Origin: Sycobia sp. Sy_11
Lineage: Eukaryota; Arthropoda; Insecta; Hymenoptera; Epichrysomallidae
DNA length: 64,000 nucleotides
Assembly: GCA_018907035.1 (NCBI GenBank)
Contig: JACCIC010000189.1
Span: forward strand, 169,001 to 233,000
Direction: 5' to 3'
Shown: positions 11,000 through 23,969 of the stretch, piece by piece
Numbering within the stretch: the first letter of the stretch is position 1
How the letters are laid out: every line of letters starts with the position of its first letter
The notes under the pieces: generated by a model
Told to the model about the DNA's origin: nothing
What the model saw: the letters and a program-made list of their open reading frames with translations, nothing else
Databases searched by the model: none
Position numbers and translations under genes: made by a program

Positions 11000-13290
11000 G
11001 CATAGAAAATAGGCCGCGATTATGACTCTCAGGACTAATATTTTTATCGTAACCGATGTATCGAGCTCTTATCAAGACACTGACGTAACGCGCCACTTTA
11101 CCTCGGAGTCATTAAAACCGGTCCGGGGGGCTCGTAAAACAAAGGGATACCGAGCCCCGTCCCGGGAATATAATAATCGACGAGCGAACGGAACCCTTCG
11201 CTTTTTCCTCCTCTTCTTTCTTTTCTTCCTTTTTTTCGAAGTAAAGCGATGAATTCCGGAGTTTGTATATATACACGTGTATATATATATATATATATAT
11301 ATGATTTTATCGTTTTTCTCGCGGGTCAGCCGGACTTCCCGCCACCGCGCCGCTCGTAAATTCGAGATTTTCCCTGGCCACCGTGATGGTTGTATGAAGT
11401 AACACTGGGCAACGGGGATATCAGAGAAGGGATGGGGAGGCCTCGATTCTTCAACGTATGCGTAAAACGAAAGGCATTTTTGCAGTTTCTATATATATAT
11501 ATATTGAACCGCCGCTTTTCTTTCCGTTTCTCTTTTTCTAAAGAGAGAGCGCGATTTTTCCGCGATAGCTCCCGCGGGATATTGTGTAACAGGCAATAGC
11601 GAATAGATCATTGGAATTTTTTTTGCAGACCGCACCGATCGACCGACGATCCGAGGGGCCGCATGCATGTTTAATACGTTATTCAGGAGGCGTGGGAGAG
11701 CTAAAGATATGGAGCTTTTGGCGCTGATCCCAAAAATTTCAGCCGTCTTGGCGATAGCGGCGCACTATGTTTCTGTTCCTGCACTGGGCCCCTCTTTCAT
11801 TCTCGCTTCGCGCTACGTTTGAAAATAAAAAACGAGACACTTTTTCTTTTTAATTTTCTTCGGCCTTGACATTTTTTTTTGTTATATTTATCTTTTTTTT
11901 TTCATTCCTCGCTGTAAAGGGAAATAGCCGAGAACGGAGCTTCGTTCCTTCGCGTCCCCCCTTTTCCGTGGTTCTCTCGCTTTCTCTCTGTCGCTCTCTT
12001 TCTTTCTTTTTTTTTTTTTTTTTGCAATTTAACTGCGTTACCTTTCTTCCCCCGGCTTTCAGCTCCCAGCTCTCTTTGTGCTCCGTCCGACTGTTATTAT
12101 GGTCTTTCGCATTTACATTTGTAGCTTTAGCGCGGGTTATAATTTCTCCGCTTTTCAGCTTCTTTCCTGGGAGGAGGGGAAAAGGGGTGGGGGGTAGGGA
12201 GAGCTTATAATAAATTCTACTGTTCTTTGGTTGAGGAAACGAGGTCAAAAATTTTAGTGCTCGGCTGATTTTGCATTTCTGCCTCCTCCAGTCATTTCAA
12301 AAGACTAATGATCGAAATAAAGAATTCAAAAGGCGCGCATTGCGTTAATTTTTGTCCACCTGTTGCAATGAATGTATAATCACCGTGGTTACAATGACTC
12401 TACATAAACCCATATTGTAAACTTCAAATCTGAATATTTTACAAAAGCCTTAAAAAAGTGTTAACGAATATTTCGAGCTTTTTAATTTTCAATAAAATAA
12501 ATAGCTTCAGCAACAATTTTTTCTGAAGGTATACTGGAAAATGAACTCGAAATGAGGTCTATAGCAGCAGAATGAATGTATACTTTATCCTATAAATTTA
12601 TTTAGCACCGCATTAACCTCATTAAACTTTATCCGAGTTAAACTATAGTTTTAACGGCAGATGAGACGATTTTTGAACGAAAGCACTGATTTTAATTTCC
12701 CGGAGAACAGTGAAATTACGTTCTATTTTCAACGATTTTTCGCCCTCTAGAACATCATTAACTTTTAGAAAAATTGCTTAGTCAATTAACAATGCAGATT
12801 CGAGTTCGACGTTAATAAATTTTTCCTGTATTCAGTACCCGGCATTGAGTCGGTAAAAATATGCTATTCAATCAGCGCATCGCTTCATCGAAATTTGGAA
12901 GCCTTTCTCGCCAACAATAACAAATCAAACGTATCAGTAATATATATATATATCAAAAAATATTATATATCAAAACAAGGAAAAAAAATTTCAACTTTTT
13001 TTGTACACGAAAAAGTTGTAATTTATACAAACGCGCCGTGTAAAGCCCCGGTCCCCGAAGGCATCGAAACTCTTCGGAAGTTGTATAGCCCGAACGTGAA
13101 TTCCATTCGGAGGAAAAAATTCCATTATACCACATTAGCCTGGGACCTCGATGAAGCTACCGATTATTTATTTCTCGACATTCGTTTCTTTTTTGGTCGC
13201 GATACCTTCCAAAAATTTTCAATTGCTCCCTACATCTCTCCGCGTATACGGCTTCGTTTCCGTTCTCAGAGTTCGCCAATATCGTACGCG
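11000..13290. other. Non-coding mixed stretch with pyrimidine tracts
   Basis: TA runs occur near 11281-11302 and 12940-12954. Pyrimidine-rich tracts occur at about 11200-11240 and 11835-12030, including a T18-like run near 12005-12023. The Phe/Leu/Ser-rich and Lys/Arg/Glu-rich frames across 11850-12250 on the two strands are translations of this tract. No gene is recognised. Confidence 0.55.
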
Positions 13291-13327
13291 GCGAGAGAGA
13301 TAGAGAGAGATAGAGAGAGAGAGAGAA
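13291..13327. repeat. Imperfect (GA)n with GATA interruptions
   Basis: GA-rich array interrupted by TA, giving repeated GAGAGATA words. Confidence 0.9.
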
Positions 13328-13329
13328 AC

Positions 13330-15110
13330 AGATAGACGTCCGAAGCACACTTTGGCACACAAACACATCACATGCACGCACACATACACACCCATGCATA
13401 TACATAAACACCGAAGGAATATTTGCCAAAGGCTCGCTGTATTAAAGACAAATATCAGTGATATGGCCGCAAGAGGCGCTCCATGCCTTGCTTGGAGTTC
13501 TCTATCGGCACACAGAGGGATTGGAAGGCGTAGTGGGGGGTGGAAGCTCGCGCAAAGTTCGCGTATATAACGAGACCGCAGCCCGCCCGGCCGCGTTCGA
13601 GTGCCAAGCGGATTGTGCGCTCGCCTTTTTTCTTGCCCGTTTGCCCGCGTCGGATAAAGGAGAGGGTGTGGAAGTGATGGTGCACTGATCGCCGCGTCGT
13701 TATGTATTTTTTTCTCTCGTTTTTCCCCCCTTTTTTTTTGTTATAATACGTGCATCGAGCAGCAACAGCGCGAGCTCGCTTATTTCGCCTTTTTTTACGT
13801 ATATAGAGGATAGATAGGGAGGGTCAGCATTGTCGAGCGTGTATTTTTAGGGATAAAAGTGAAGAAGCGGTGGGCAACGTTATTAAACTCACGATGCAGT
13901 AGCTTTGTAAAGGAAAGAAAGAAGAAAAAATCATTTACTTGTCTAAAGGTTGTTTGCTGAAATGCTCGAAAAGAAATTTTAGCAACGTTAATTTTTATTT
14001 CGTAATATCCGGATTTTAATATGTGCAAGAATTGTATTAAATTTCCGTAAAAACGAAAAAAAAAACAAAAACAAAAACAGAAACAGAAACAACAAAATCA
14101 TAAAAAAGGATTTTAATGCTGGAAACCGACGGCACAGACGGAGTTTATTACCGCGACTTGTTTCGAACCACAAAGGAACTCACGGCAACGGGGAAAAATT
14201 AATATTGCATAACCTCGCAAACATGATGCGGCGGGGCCGATGATATATGTATACAGCATTAGCGATTCCATTTGAAATTGCCTTTCGATTTGAAACATCT
14301 CGAATTGCCCGTTTGTTAAGTTTTACATTTACGACGATCGTGGATGAACAATTTTTTTTTTGGACATTCGAGGCATAGATATTTTTTGTTATACAGAGTG
14401 GCGGTTTTATACGCGCTTAAGTAAAAAAAAAGATTCCAATTAAATAGCTTTTGAGCGAACAATAGGATTGGTTTTTTTTTCAGTTAATGCAGGAAAATCA
14501 TTGTTTTTAACAGTTGAATTGTTTTAAATTTTTGTGGTACGGTTGACAACCCCTTTTCGTTATTATTTCAAATACTTTTCTGGCGATGATTCTTTTAAGT
14601 TTATCAGTGTATCGATTTGGTTATTTCGGTTTACTACTTATTTTCGACTATTATTGTTGTAAATAATTATAACTGGCAAATATTGTAAATGATAATATTT
14701 AGTGCTAATGAATTACTTATAAATATAAGTATAAAAAATCTAATTAGGGGGAATGAATGAATTGATTTTTCTATGAAATTTATTTTATCGTTGTTAATTA
14801 TGATTGTTCTGTAAATTAATTGTGAAAGTAATAAAATTGTTTTCCAAAATAATAGAAAGAACCGAATAAATTTTTCCAATATTGTATTATAATCATGCAA
14901 CATTAAATAAAAAAAAATCAACAAATATGCGAAAAGTATTTTTCTTTTAATTCAATTGTATTATTTTTCGAAATGCCACATATTTCATTTGTAAAAGTGC
15001 ATTTCTTTTCGTTGTTGACTTTGCGACGTGGGGACAAATTGTAGCTTTAAAAATTCAACAATTGGTCACTTACCTACTTACTCTTTCAAAGCCAGTAATT
15101 GTTCAAAGCG
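13330..15110. other. Non-coding, AT-rich with A-rich simple repeats
   Basis: A decayed CA-rich stretch lies near 13360-13395. A (CAAAAA/CAGAAA)n simple repeat lies at about 14055-14095. The interval 14300-15010 is strongly AT-rich. Short unrecognised open frames at 13455-13688 are open on both strands and are not supported as genes. Confidence 0.55.
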
Positions 15111-15117
15111 GTCTTTA

Positions 15118-15356
15118 TTTAGAACAAGAAAATTGACGCACAACAAACAAAACATCGAGAATATAGCGAAAAGAGCAAAGGGATAGAGATAAAGTCGCGC
15201 GAAGAGAATAGCGAGACAGAGCGGGGAGGGGGATGGCAGACAACGAAATAGAGTAGCTAGACGAAGGGCAAAAGCGCGAGAGTCGAAAAGACAGGACAGG
15301 AGAGAGGGTGGGAGGGGGCAAGAGAGCGAGATGGTCAAAGAGTGAAAGAGCGGGCG

Positions 15357-15394
<38 letters not shown>

Positions 15395-15780
15395 GAGGGA
15401 TCGAGTTGGAGAGCAAGAGAAAGATGTCAGAGGGAAAGCCGACGTTCGCGTCCCTCTCAGCGCGGCGCGGCGCGGGCGCACTCGAGGCCGTTCATTTGTT
15501 TTTTGCGTCTGACACTCGGGGCGCCCCGGGTAAACCACAAATCCCCAATTCCCACGAGGGAGGCGAGTATGTGCGCGGGATAGATGGGAGGGAGTAAAGG
15601 AGAGCGCGCGCGAAGGACCGGGCTTGGCGAAAAATAAATAAAATAAAGAAAAAAAAAAGACAAATAAAAAACAAAGAAGAAGGTGAAAAGGAAAAACAGG
15701 GCGAGAGCGAGAGGGGGGAGGGGGGGAGGAGGACGCGAAAAGAAAGGGAAAAAGAAACGAGGAAAGCGGCAGCATTACTG
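15118..15780 (+). repeat. Long purine-rich, strand-asymmetric tract with (GA)n core
   Basis: About 660 bases are strongly biased to A and G on the plus strand. The tract includes a clean (GA)n array at 15359-15390 and many GAGAG, GGGAGG and AAAGA words. The Arg/Glu frames on the plus strand and Leu/Ser/Pro frames on the minus strand arise from this bias. Such tracts can bind GAGA-type factors or form triplex DNA. That function is inference only. Confidence 0.8.
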
Positions 15781-16440
15781 GGCGGAAGAAAGTGCGGAGC
15801 CTGCGGCGCGAGCGTGGGACGGCCCGCGGGGAGGGGGTGGGGCGGGTAGATCGGACGGAGGCGAAACTGCCGGGTCGGCCAAGTCTAAAAACAATTGCTA
15901 GTTTCAGCCGGTAAAAAGTAAAAAGCCCCCTCGTAAGTGCATCAAGTTCGGATCAACGCTCCGAGGGATCAGCTCTAAGAAGTTTTAACGAACGCGCCCC
16001 TCCCTCCCGCACCGCCGGTCTGGTCCTCGTCGCCCTCCGTCCCTCCTTGCCGCGGAAGATTCGAGTCAGCCGTGGGAGGGACGCGCTTGCGTCTCCTTTA
16101 ATTGCCTTAACGGGGACTCGACGGACTAAGCATACGGCGTGGCTGGGTTGGCTTGGGGAGGGGAGGGGGGGCGACGAGGGCGAAGCACCGCTCGAGAGAG
16201 GAGATAAAGTTTTCAAAAGAGGCCCGTCGAGCAGCCTAGGATTTTGGGCTGGTAATGCCGTCACTAAGATTTCGCGGCACATCGGGGAAACCGGGGGGAG
16301 GGGGGGAGGATAGAGCGAGCAAGTGGTAAGGGTCAGGCTTTAGGCTGACGGGGAGCTTGAGCGTGCGGGGAATCGCGGACAGCGCTGGATCTACACGAAC
16401 GCCGCGACGGGAAGAGGCCTCGGGCGACAGTTGGATAATT
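15781..16440. other. GC/CpG-rich block
   Basis: GC-rich sequence with numerous CpGs and G runs (for example near 15830 and 16300). Frames are open on both strands (15953-16282 minus, 16047-16313 plus) but encode Arg/Gly/Pro-rich sequence without domains. It could be promoter-associated CpG-rich DNA. No transcription start was identified. Confidence 0.45.
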
Positions 16441-17389
16441 ACATAAATTAGTCAAATTAGCTTAGGATTCGAATTTCGGACAATTTGATGTTTTTTTTTT
16501 CTTTTTATAATGTATAACCGCAGAGAGACATTGTGCGTGTGTTTATTGACTCTATGAAAAGAGAAAAGGAGTTTTCGCTGGAGAAGCAGAACTTGATTAT
16601 AAAAAATATTCATTCATTTGAAGTGAGCGTATTGTAAGGCTAATAATAAATGGCCCCTCATTAGATCCCAATTAGCCCGAGTGACAAAATGATCATCTAT
16701 TCAGGCGTGGTTGTTTCCAAAAATTATTTCAGAATAACGGTTTCGCTACGCGGGTGGTAATTTTAGCATCATAATCGATATTAAATTTAATCGGCGCGCA
16801 AAATTGAAATTTTCGAATAAGAGATCAGATTGAGCGTAAAAGTTGATATGTAAATTTACCATTAAATATCTCGTTTGCAATATTGACTAATAGATATCGA
16901 TACGATATAGCGATATAAATTCGATATTCTAACTTAAAATACAAATTTTTACGTACGAAATTCCGATACCGAAGTATATAACTGTTTAAACAGTTGGTAT
17001 TTATTGAAAAAAAAAAATATTATTGCATGATCTTACGTAGTAGAACAGCGTACCTTTCTTTCAAATGAAATATTTTCTTTTTTCACGCGAGGCAATCCTT
17101 GTAAGCGAGTCCGTGTTAAATGCGTTACCGCCGATTTAACGAAAAATAATCACGAAAAAACACTCGAGCAGAGCCAATATATATATATATATAAAGTGAT
17201 AATCGTAAAATCAGGATTCGCCGATCCGTCGCACGATCGAAAGTTCGGGCCCGCTATGGCAATGCCTTCGGAATTTCAAACCGACCGACCCCATTCATAT
17301 TTATCGAAATAAATTTCTTTCGCCAATTCCGCTCGAGCAGTTTAACGAATTCTTCGATTTAACCCGCTCATTTACTTCGTCACTTTGAC

Positions 17390-17436
<47 letters not shown>

Positions 17437-17738
17437 TACATCAAATCCATTATAATAAGAAGTTCCGCTCATGGCGCGGATTTTACGATTCCTCTTATAC
17501 CCCCCAGCGATAAACCGATCCTAGAATTTTAATCGTCCGCGATATACCTCGTGCCGGTTTTATCGATTCGACCCCTGCCCCGCCCCACATCTCCCGGCAT
17601 CTCCAGCCCACCCCACCCCACCCACCGACGATGGCGCTCGTCGATTACGCGGTAATTCTTGTTTCACAATAAAAGAAAGACGCGGAGGAAGGAAAATATA
17701 AGACGGAGAGTATCGTCGGCGTATAAGCGCTGATCTGT

Positions 17739-17778
<40 letters not shown>

Positions 17779-18200
17779 TGTATAGCGAAGAGGCGGGTAA
17801 ACGGCAAATGGGCATTACAATGCCCGCTGAGCATAACCGCGCGTTTATACTGCTGGCGTCGATCGTACTCGTAAAATGCTCTCGGCAGTAGAAGCGAGGG
17901 ATGGGCGAATGGTAGGGGAGGGGAGGGAGACGGATAGATAGACGTCCGTATTTATTCGTATAAGCTCGGATACAAAATAGCGCAATAAATTACCGCGATA
18001 TAAGGGGGCGGAACCGACGCATATCGGGCGTATCGCAAACGCATCGCGATCAACCTACTGGACAACAAGCTACTGGAATCAACCGCAAAATCTCGCGATT
18101 AAGACACTGTCGCGATTCAATCGACGTCAATACATTACGATTAGAATTCGTAAAGTCATCGTGATACACCGATCGCTCGTCATACGACCACGGGCCGAGA
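16441..18200. other. Non-coding with TA arrays
   Basis: AT-rich at 16440-17170, then mixed. TA arrays lie at 17179-17193, 17393-17430 and 17742-17776. No coding or RNA gene is recognised. Confidence 0.6.
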
Positions 18201-18636
18201 GCCGAGCGTGTTAGCGGCTCGCGAAAGAAAAAAATCAGAGAGACGCGCGCGCGCGGTTGGTTTTCTTCCTTTGCGTTACTTCATCGACGACCGTTCTAAA
18301 GGATCGGCTTCGGTGCGATAAAGGCCAAGCGAACTCCAAGGGTACAAGCTGTGGCTGAAAACAGCTTGATCAACACAGTGACGCAATATATCAGTAACGC
18401 GGTGGCTTAAATTCATTATTTTCCCAATCGAAAGCACAATCCATGCCGCGTACTCGTCTACTAATTGAACGATCATTCGAATAATTGCATTTATCCTGGC
18501 GACCAGCTTACTTTATACACATAGTTCAGAATCGAATTTTGCGGTTACATCGCGCAAGCTCGAAAACACCGTCGGATTACGTCCTCGTCACGTGCTCCAT
18601 CGTAGATCTTCCGCTTGGAGATGAAAGTCTCTCAGA

Positions 18637-18637
<1 letters not shown>

Positions 18638-18665
<28 letters not shown>
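18638..18665. repeat. (CT)n microsatellite
   Basis: About 14 TC units. Confidence 0.96.
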
Positions 18666-18668
<3 letters not shown>

Positions 18669-18669
18669 C

Positions 18670-21360
18670 TCCCTCGAGTCAACGGGGGTCTATAACGGAT
18701 GCCCGGATGGAGGCGCTGAGCCGTTGTAGGCCAGGCAATGGGACAAGAGCCGCTTAGGGCTAGGCGCGCTTGGGGTATCGCCGATGCAGGACGGCGCTCC
18801 CCCGACGCGCGAATACATAAGCCATATTTAACGGTGAACAATGCATTAAAACTCGAACGAGATATGAGAATGTCGATGGAACGTCTATCGTAAAAAACAA
18901 AACAAAAAAAAAAAATCTTTGGCCCTTCACGCTCTACTGAAAGCACATCCTTAAAAGACACGGGTTCCCGACGCACATCGTAAGTAATTATGATATTCAT
19001 GACCGTTTGAACCGAATAAAACAGCTCGGTGTACATTATGTGGGATGTTTCACCCGAGAGTCAGGAATTAAATAGATAAGTAAGAGGAAACCCCAAGTTT
19101 GACTGTATCAGCCGAATTTACTATGTCACACGACGCGGTGTTGTCTCGCAGTCAGTTTACGCGCACAAAGCAGGCGATCTGCGTACGACTTGCCCCAGCC
19201 AGTGCGCGACGAGCTCCGAGGGGCCTGCGTGGCCCAGTGCGCAGGACGCACTCCCCTCTGTCTCTGCGCAACGGTCGTTCCTCGCAAAATTCGGAGAAGC
19301 CTCGAGCCGTTACGAATTTTGACAGAAATAAAAAATTAAAGCAGTTCGCAGCAAAAATATCTACAGTGTGCATAAATGAAAATATTGAAATTCATTTTCG
19401 TGATTTGCTCTGAACGATTTTACGGGGAGCAGCGAGGATTTCTAGGAAAAAAGTTTCCCCCCCCCCTACACGTAGTTGAGAATGTTTTTTGCCTCTTCTG
19501 AACGACGCTTAGCGCGGATACAAGAAAAACCACGCGTCAATGGCTGCTTCGATGCTTAACACGAATCCCACTTAGCTCGGCAACTATTTGTCCAATGCTT
19601 GTTAACAAAGAATTTCGCAACGGCTGTTTTTGACGATAAAAAAAAAAATCCAAATCGTATTCCCTAATCGTGATAAATTGTAACACATCGTCTGCATTTC
19701 GAAAAATATCAACGGCCAATTATTGGAGTTCCTTGATTAATTAATCATGTTTCGTCTGTTTCGTCCCATTTGCGCCTAATTTTCAAGTTTCGGGCACGAA
19801 CACGTCCATTCCGACGAACAGCTCGAACGTTTCGAGCCGAGTAGCGAGTCTATTCGTTTATTTGCTTATTTTATTCCCTTCACCGTTAAATGTGCGTTAG
19901 CCCTATGCGATATTTGCACGTTTAGATTTTATTGATACTTTATTGTAACGTAGTTATTGCACTATTTGACGTTCTCCTACCTCACGACTATCCGCGATAT
20001 CGACAGGACTGACCCATTTCATTCTTATTTTGCGTTATTTTCGTACTTTATGGCATGTTCCGCACTGCCGTAATATCTCGCGTAACAATTGCTTGCTCGA
20101 AAAATGTAATACGTGATGCTATTTTGTAATCATGACTACAAATAAACGGACTTTATCTACCTATCACTCGCTCCCTCTCACGCTCGTCCACGGCTTCTCG
20201 ATCCCTATGCGGTACACGGCCAACTAAGGGGGATTTGTAACGAGGGACGCGGCAGAGCGCCACCGTAAAAATAGAGAAAACAAATAGATCGGCCAAAAAT
20301 TGACGCGAACTTCGCGCCGTGACCACGAGGGCGACGGCGCTTCTCTGAGGAGGTGGGAGGAGGCTCGCGAACGGTCGGATGCAAGGGCCCCCCCCCCTCC
20401 TACGGTGTAAATCCCGCCGAGGACTTCGCGATCGAGGACTTTTCGGGAGACGGGAAGTTCGTGGGTCTCGGCTCTCGTTGGGAAGAAAGTTAATTTGTGA
20501 CGGTCGTCCCGAGTCGTTTTGCCGCATTGCCTTTGACACGTCACGCTTCCATCAGCGAGCTTCGCGGATCCGCAAGACGCCCGTATATACGGGACAATGA
20601 CTAATCAATTAACAGACTTGCCCACTCGAGGGAAGGGAAGAGGGAGTATATATTTCAAATCAAACATAGCCCAAGTAATTTTTAATCCGGTTAATCGCGT
20701 TTTAATTTCACCGCTTAACTTACTCCCGGCGCGAGAAACGGAAGGCCCCGCTAAGTGACACGGCGACTCTTCATTTATAACCGCGAGCGGCCGAGATCGC
20801 TAAAGCGACGAGTGCTGTTCCTGTCCGCATACTCGCTCGCACGTATTATTGGAAATATATTTATTCTCAGAATTGGGCTAGGTCGGGTCGCGGGGTATGG
20901 ATGTAAAGTTCGATTTACATACGAACGTTTAAAATTATCCCGAGAGTAAAAGTGGAACGCGTGGATCAAGTCCTGGGAATTTCTCTGCACTTGGCTGAAA
21001 CTTGAAATTCAGACGGAGGAATTATATTCTATGATTAATTGTTTCGCCAAAACAGAAAAATAATAAACACAAATGCGTCTACCTTCTTATACTATAAATC
21101 CTCCCGTTTATCTTTCTTTTATGCCAGGCAGCTCGAAAGAATCCCTCCCCCCCTCCCACCAGCACCCCTATCCTCTCTTCTTTCTTCCAGCCCCTCCCCC
21201 CCTTCGCGATTCAGTCAGCCGCAAAGAAGAAACTTAATATCAGTTTTATTTGCGCGAGAAAATTTATGTACGCTGCGCCCGCGTATTCGTCGAAAGTGCA
21301 TGTGCACTCCGGTCCGCGGAACTGCCGCGGACGCCTATATACGTATACGATTTATCGTTT
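18670..21360. other. Mixed non-coding stretch, no gene recognised
   Basis: Alternating CpG-rich (19.1-19.3, 20.2-20.6 kb) and AT-rich (19.6-20.15 kb) sequence. Short open frames on both strands are unrecognised. C runs occur near 19460 and 20388. Confidence 0.5.
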
Positions 21361-21365
21361 ACGTT

Positions 21366-21373
21366 TATATATA

Positions 21374-21433
<60 letters not shown>
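21366..21433. repeat. (TA)n microsatellite
   Basis: TA array of more than 30 units with one CT interruption near the left end. It is followed by a CA/TA-rich tail to about 21460. Confidence 0.97.
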
Positions 21434-21439
<6 letters not shown>

Positions 21440-21569
21440 CACTCACGCACACCCACACATATGCATACGTGCAAGGAAAACTTTTTCGAATGATTTGCGC
21501 CGAGATGCCGGGGAGGTGTATTATGCGAAAGGTGCGCCTGGAAGAAAGAGGCCTCGGATCCGTTAAAAT

Positions 21570-22490
21570 CCGGCTTTAAATTTTAAACTTTATTTTAAAA
21601 TCTTCGTTTCATGCCATAATTTCGCGGGTTTCTTTCTCGGCGCGTTAATTATGCAACGGTAAGGGTAATTTTTCCACCGAGATATACTTGAGCCATTCTT
21701 TTTTTTTTTTCTGTACAAGAACGGCACACTGCCTTGTAGCGGGGGAATCGTTAAAATTAACTATTAAAGCCGAAGAAAAACTGGATGTTCTCAGTTTGGT
21801 TTCAATAGTAAATTGAATCCTGTTAAAAAATAAAATATAATCGATGTTATTTCATAGACTTTTTTTACGCTTGTAAGAGTCGCCGCGGTCTCATCGATAC
21901 TAAACGCGTACAAAATTTAATCCACGGTATTAATTTTTTTTTCCCATGTCCACTGGGTTGTTTGGTCGCCAACGCGATTAAATTTGGAATTATTTAATTA
22001 AAACTTCATAAAAATAATCGAGAATAATTTGGAATATTTAAAAAAAAAAAAAAACCTATCTAAATACCTATCGAAGGGGAAGAAAAACAAGTTTGTATTT
22101 TTCGAAGAACGAAAAATATTTTCGTTACAAACGGACATTGTCAGTTTTTCATCGACGTGTCATAATTTTATCAAAAGTTTAATATTTTTAAAAAAATTAA
22201 TCGCGCAATTGCCACTTCGTCGGGATAATGGCAAATTACGTTGTAGAAATATTAGAGCGTTATACATTTGAAGGGGGGGGGGGCTTGTTTTACTATCGCA
22301 ATCGTGTAGGATGATGCGTGCGCGACTCATTTTCGAATATATATGGCATGTAAATAAACAATGAAAAAAAATAAATATCGAGCCGCATCGAAATGAGAAT
22401 TGAAATGAAAAAAAAAAAACAAAACAAAACAGTTATTTCGAAAAATCCGATTAAATTCAGCAGGTCACAATGAGAATTTTCGGAATCTAC
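21570..22490. other. AT-rich non-coding stretch with homopolymer runs
   Basis: A/T runs lie near 21698, 21940, 22040 and 22405, and a G11-type run near 22272. No gene is recognised. Confidence 0.6.
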
Positions 22491-22612
22491 CTTCGCAGTG
22501 CAATTTGCGGGCCCTGTCGTCGAGCAGGTGGACGAGCTGCAGCGTCGATCGAGCCGCGCAGCGAAAGCCGACGAAAGCGGCCCCCGTGGAAGGAACGATC
22601 GGGAGCGGCGAG
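22491..22612 (-). other. Candidate coding exon, unknown protein
   Basis: On the minus strand a stretch open for about 40 codons is bounded by an AG (acceptor side, plus positions 22613-22614) and a GAAG/GTAGAT donor (GT at 22490-22489). Most third codon positions are G or C, about 30 of 38, in a locally AT-rich setting. The peptide is protein-like and includes Leu-Val-His-Leu-Leu-Asp-Asp-Arg-Ala-Arg near its end. The 122-base length implies a phase 2 intron before and a phase 1 intron after. The acceptor has only a moderate pyrimidine tract. I do not recognise the family. An overlapping plus-strand frame (22505-22693) is also open, so selection is unproven. Confidence 0.25.
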
Positions 22613-22619
22613 CTATTAA

Positions 22620-23345
22620 TTCAGGAGAGAATAATTACTCCTGAGCTACCCCCCCCCGCTTCCTCTGCCATTCGGTTTAATACATCGCCTTAAGGATTTT
22701 TCAATAGAATAATAGGAGCTTCTATTTGAGGCATGACTTCCTTGATCTCCATTGCGTCTCAGCAGAGGATCACGGTATCGCGCTACAAAATAAAAATTAT
22801 ATTAAAATTCTGTTGTTAATTGTTTTGTACGAAGTAATTTCTATATTTCTATTATATTATTAATCGTCCTGATTTGTGGAATTTTAAAAGAGTAGTCGAA
22901 CTAAGCATTGTCTCAAATAATATTAAAGGAGCTATTATTCGCAAGGATTCCACAATTAAGTGATATAGCACTTATTACGCGCGTTTCTACGATTCCTCCT
23001 GACGTATCCTTCCAAATTAAACGATTAAAATTTCCTATCCAAACTTCTTTTGCTATTACCATTTACTGAGTTACACGATGAAACCTTTCAATATGCAAGA
23101 ATTGATTTTCCGGTCAGACGGTTTGTTACGTGGAACGGCAAATCAATTTATTTTATTATCATGGAGCATTAATATAACACAAAATGTCATTTACTCATAA
23201 ATATTATAGATTTATTGAGATTTATGGAGATTATATCGAAAGTGGCCTTACATTTTTTGTTATGGACACAATTTATTATATAGCAAATATAAGTTTAATA
23301 GCAAATATATAATCGGTTAAGTAATTGTTTCGAACGAAGCCCAGC
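22620..23345. other. AT-rich non-coding stretch
   Basis: No repeat family or open frame recognised. Confidence 0.6.
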
Positions 23346-23529
23346 CGAGGGGGATGCTCGCATGTGTAATATATCTCGTTGAACCCCGAGACGAATGCGA
23401 AAAAATCGATCAGTCGCTTATACTACCGCCGATCATATATATATATGTGCACGTCACGACTGTCCAGAGCGTGTTTGCACACTGTTTCCTTTTGTTTCTT
23501 TCTCCGCGACCGCAATGCCTATCTTCTTT

Positions 23530-23531
<2 letters not shown>

Positions 23532-23572
<41 letters not shown>
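23532..23572. repeat. (CT)n microsatellite
   Basis: About 20 CT units followed by a short GT-rich tail. Confidence 0.97.
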
Positions 23573-23576
<4 letters not shown>

Positions 23577-23919
23577 TTGTGTGTTTGTGTGTAGACGAGT
23601 GTAGCGCAGCACGGGTGTATTATTTGGGCAAATTGTTACACGCCAAAAAGGGCCGATTGGTGTTTGGGGGAGGGAGGGTGAAATTATACACTGTCGCGAG
23701 GCTCGCGTTTGAGTACTGGCTGAGCTGGCGTACACAGCGTAGTTAAAAGCGCATCGTGTATTGCTCGGTGGGCTCGCATTGTCCCGCTGTCGATGGAGGT
23801 GTAGTGGCGTGGGGGGGGGGGGAGGGTCGATTGCGGTAAGTCGCAATCATAAACGAAGCTGTTTACTTTGTCCGTATATACGCGAACTGTGTTCGTGGCG
23901 CATGGTCGTCCGCGAGTAA

Positions 23920-23933
23920 CACACGCACGCGCG

Positions 23934-23968
<35 letters not shown>
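23920..23968. repeat. Compound (CG)n-(CA)n microsatellite
   Basis: CG alternation of about 20 bases runs directly into about 14 CA units. Alternating purine-pyrimidine DNA of this type can form Z-DNA. Confidence 0.96.
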
Positions 23969-23969
23969 C

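Noticed and set aside
14391..14402. TACAGAGTGG word, like the end of some DNA transposons (also at 52052-52061)
   Set aside because: No inverted partner or coding sequence was found near either copy, and the shared word is too short.
21039..21566. 175-codon plus-strand frame with an Ile/Tyr repeat
   Set aside because: Translation of the TA array at 21366-21433 with chance open flanks.
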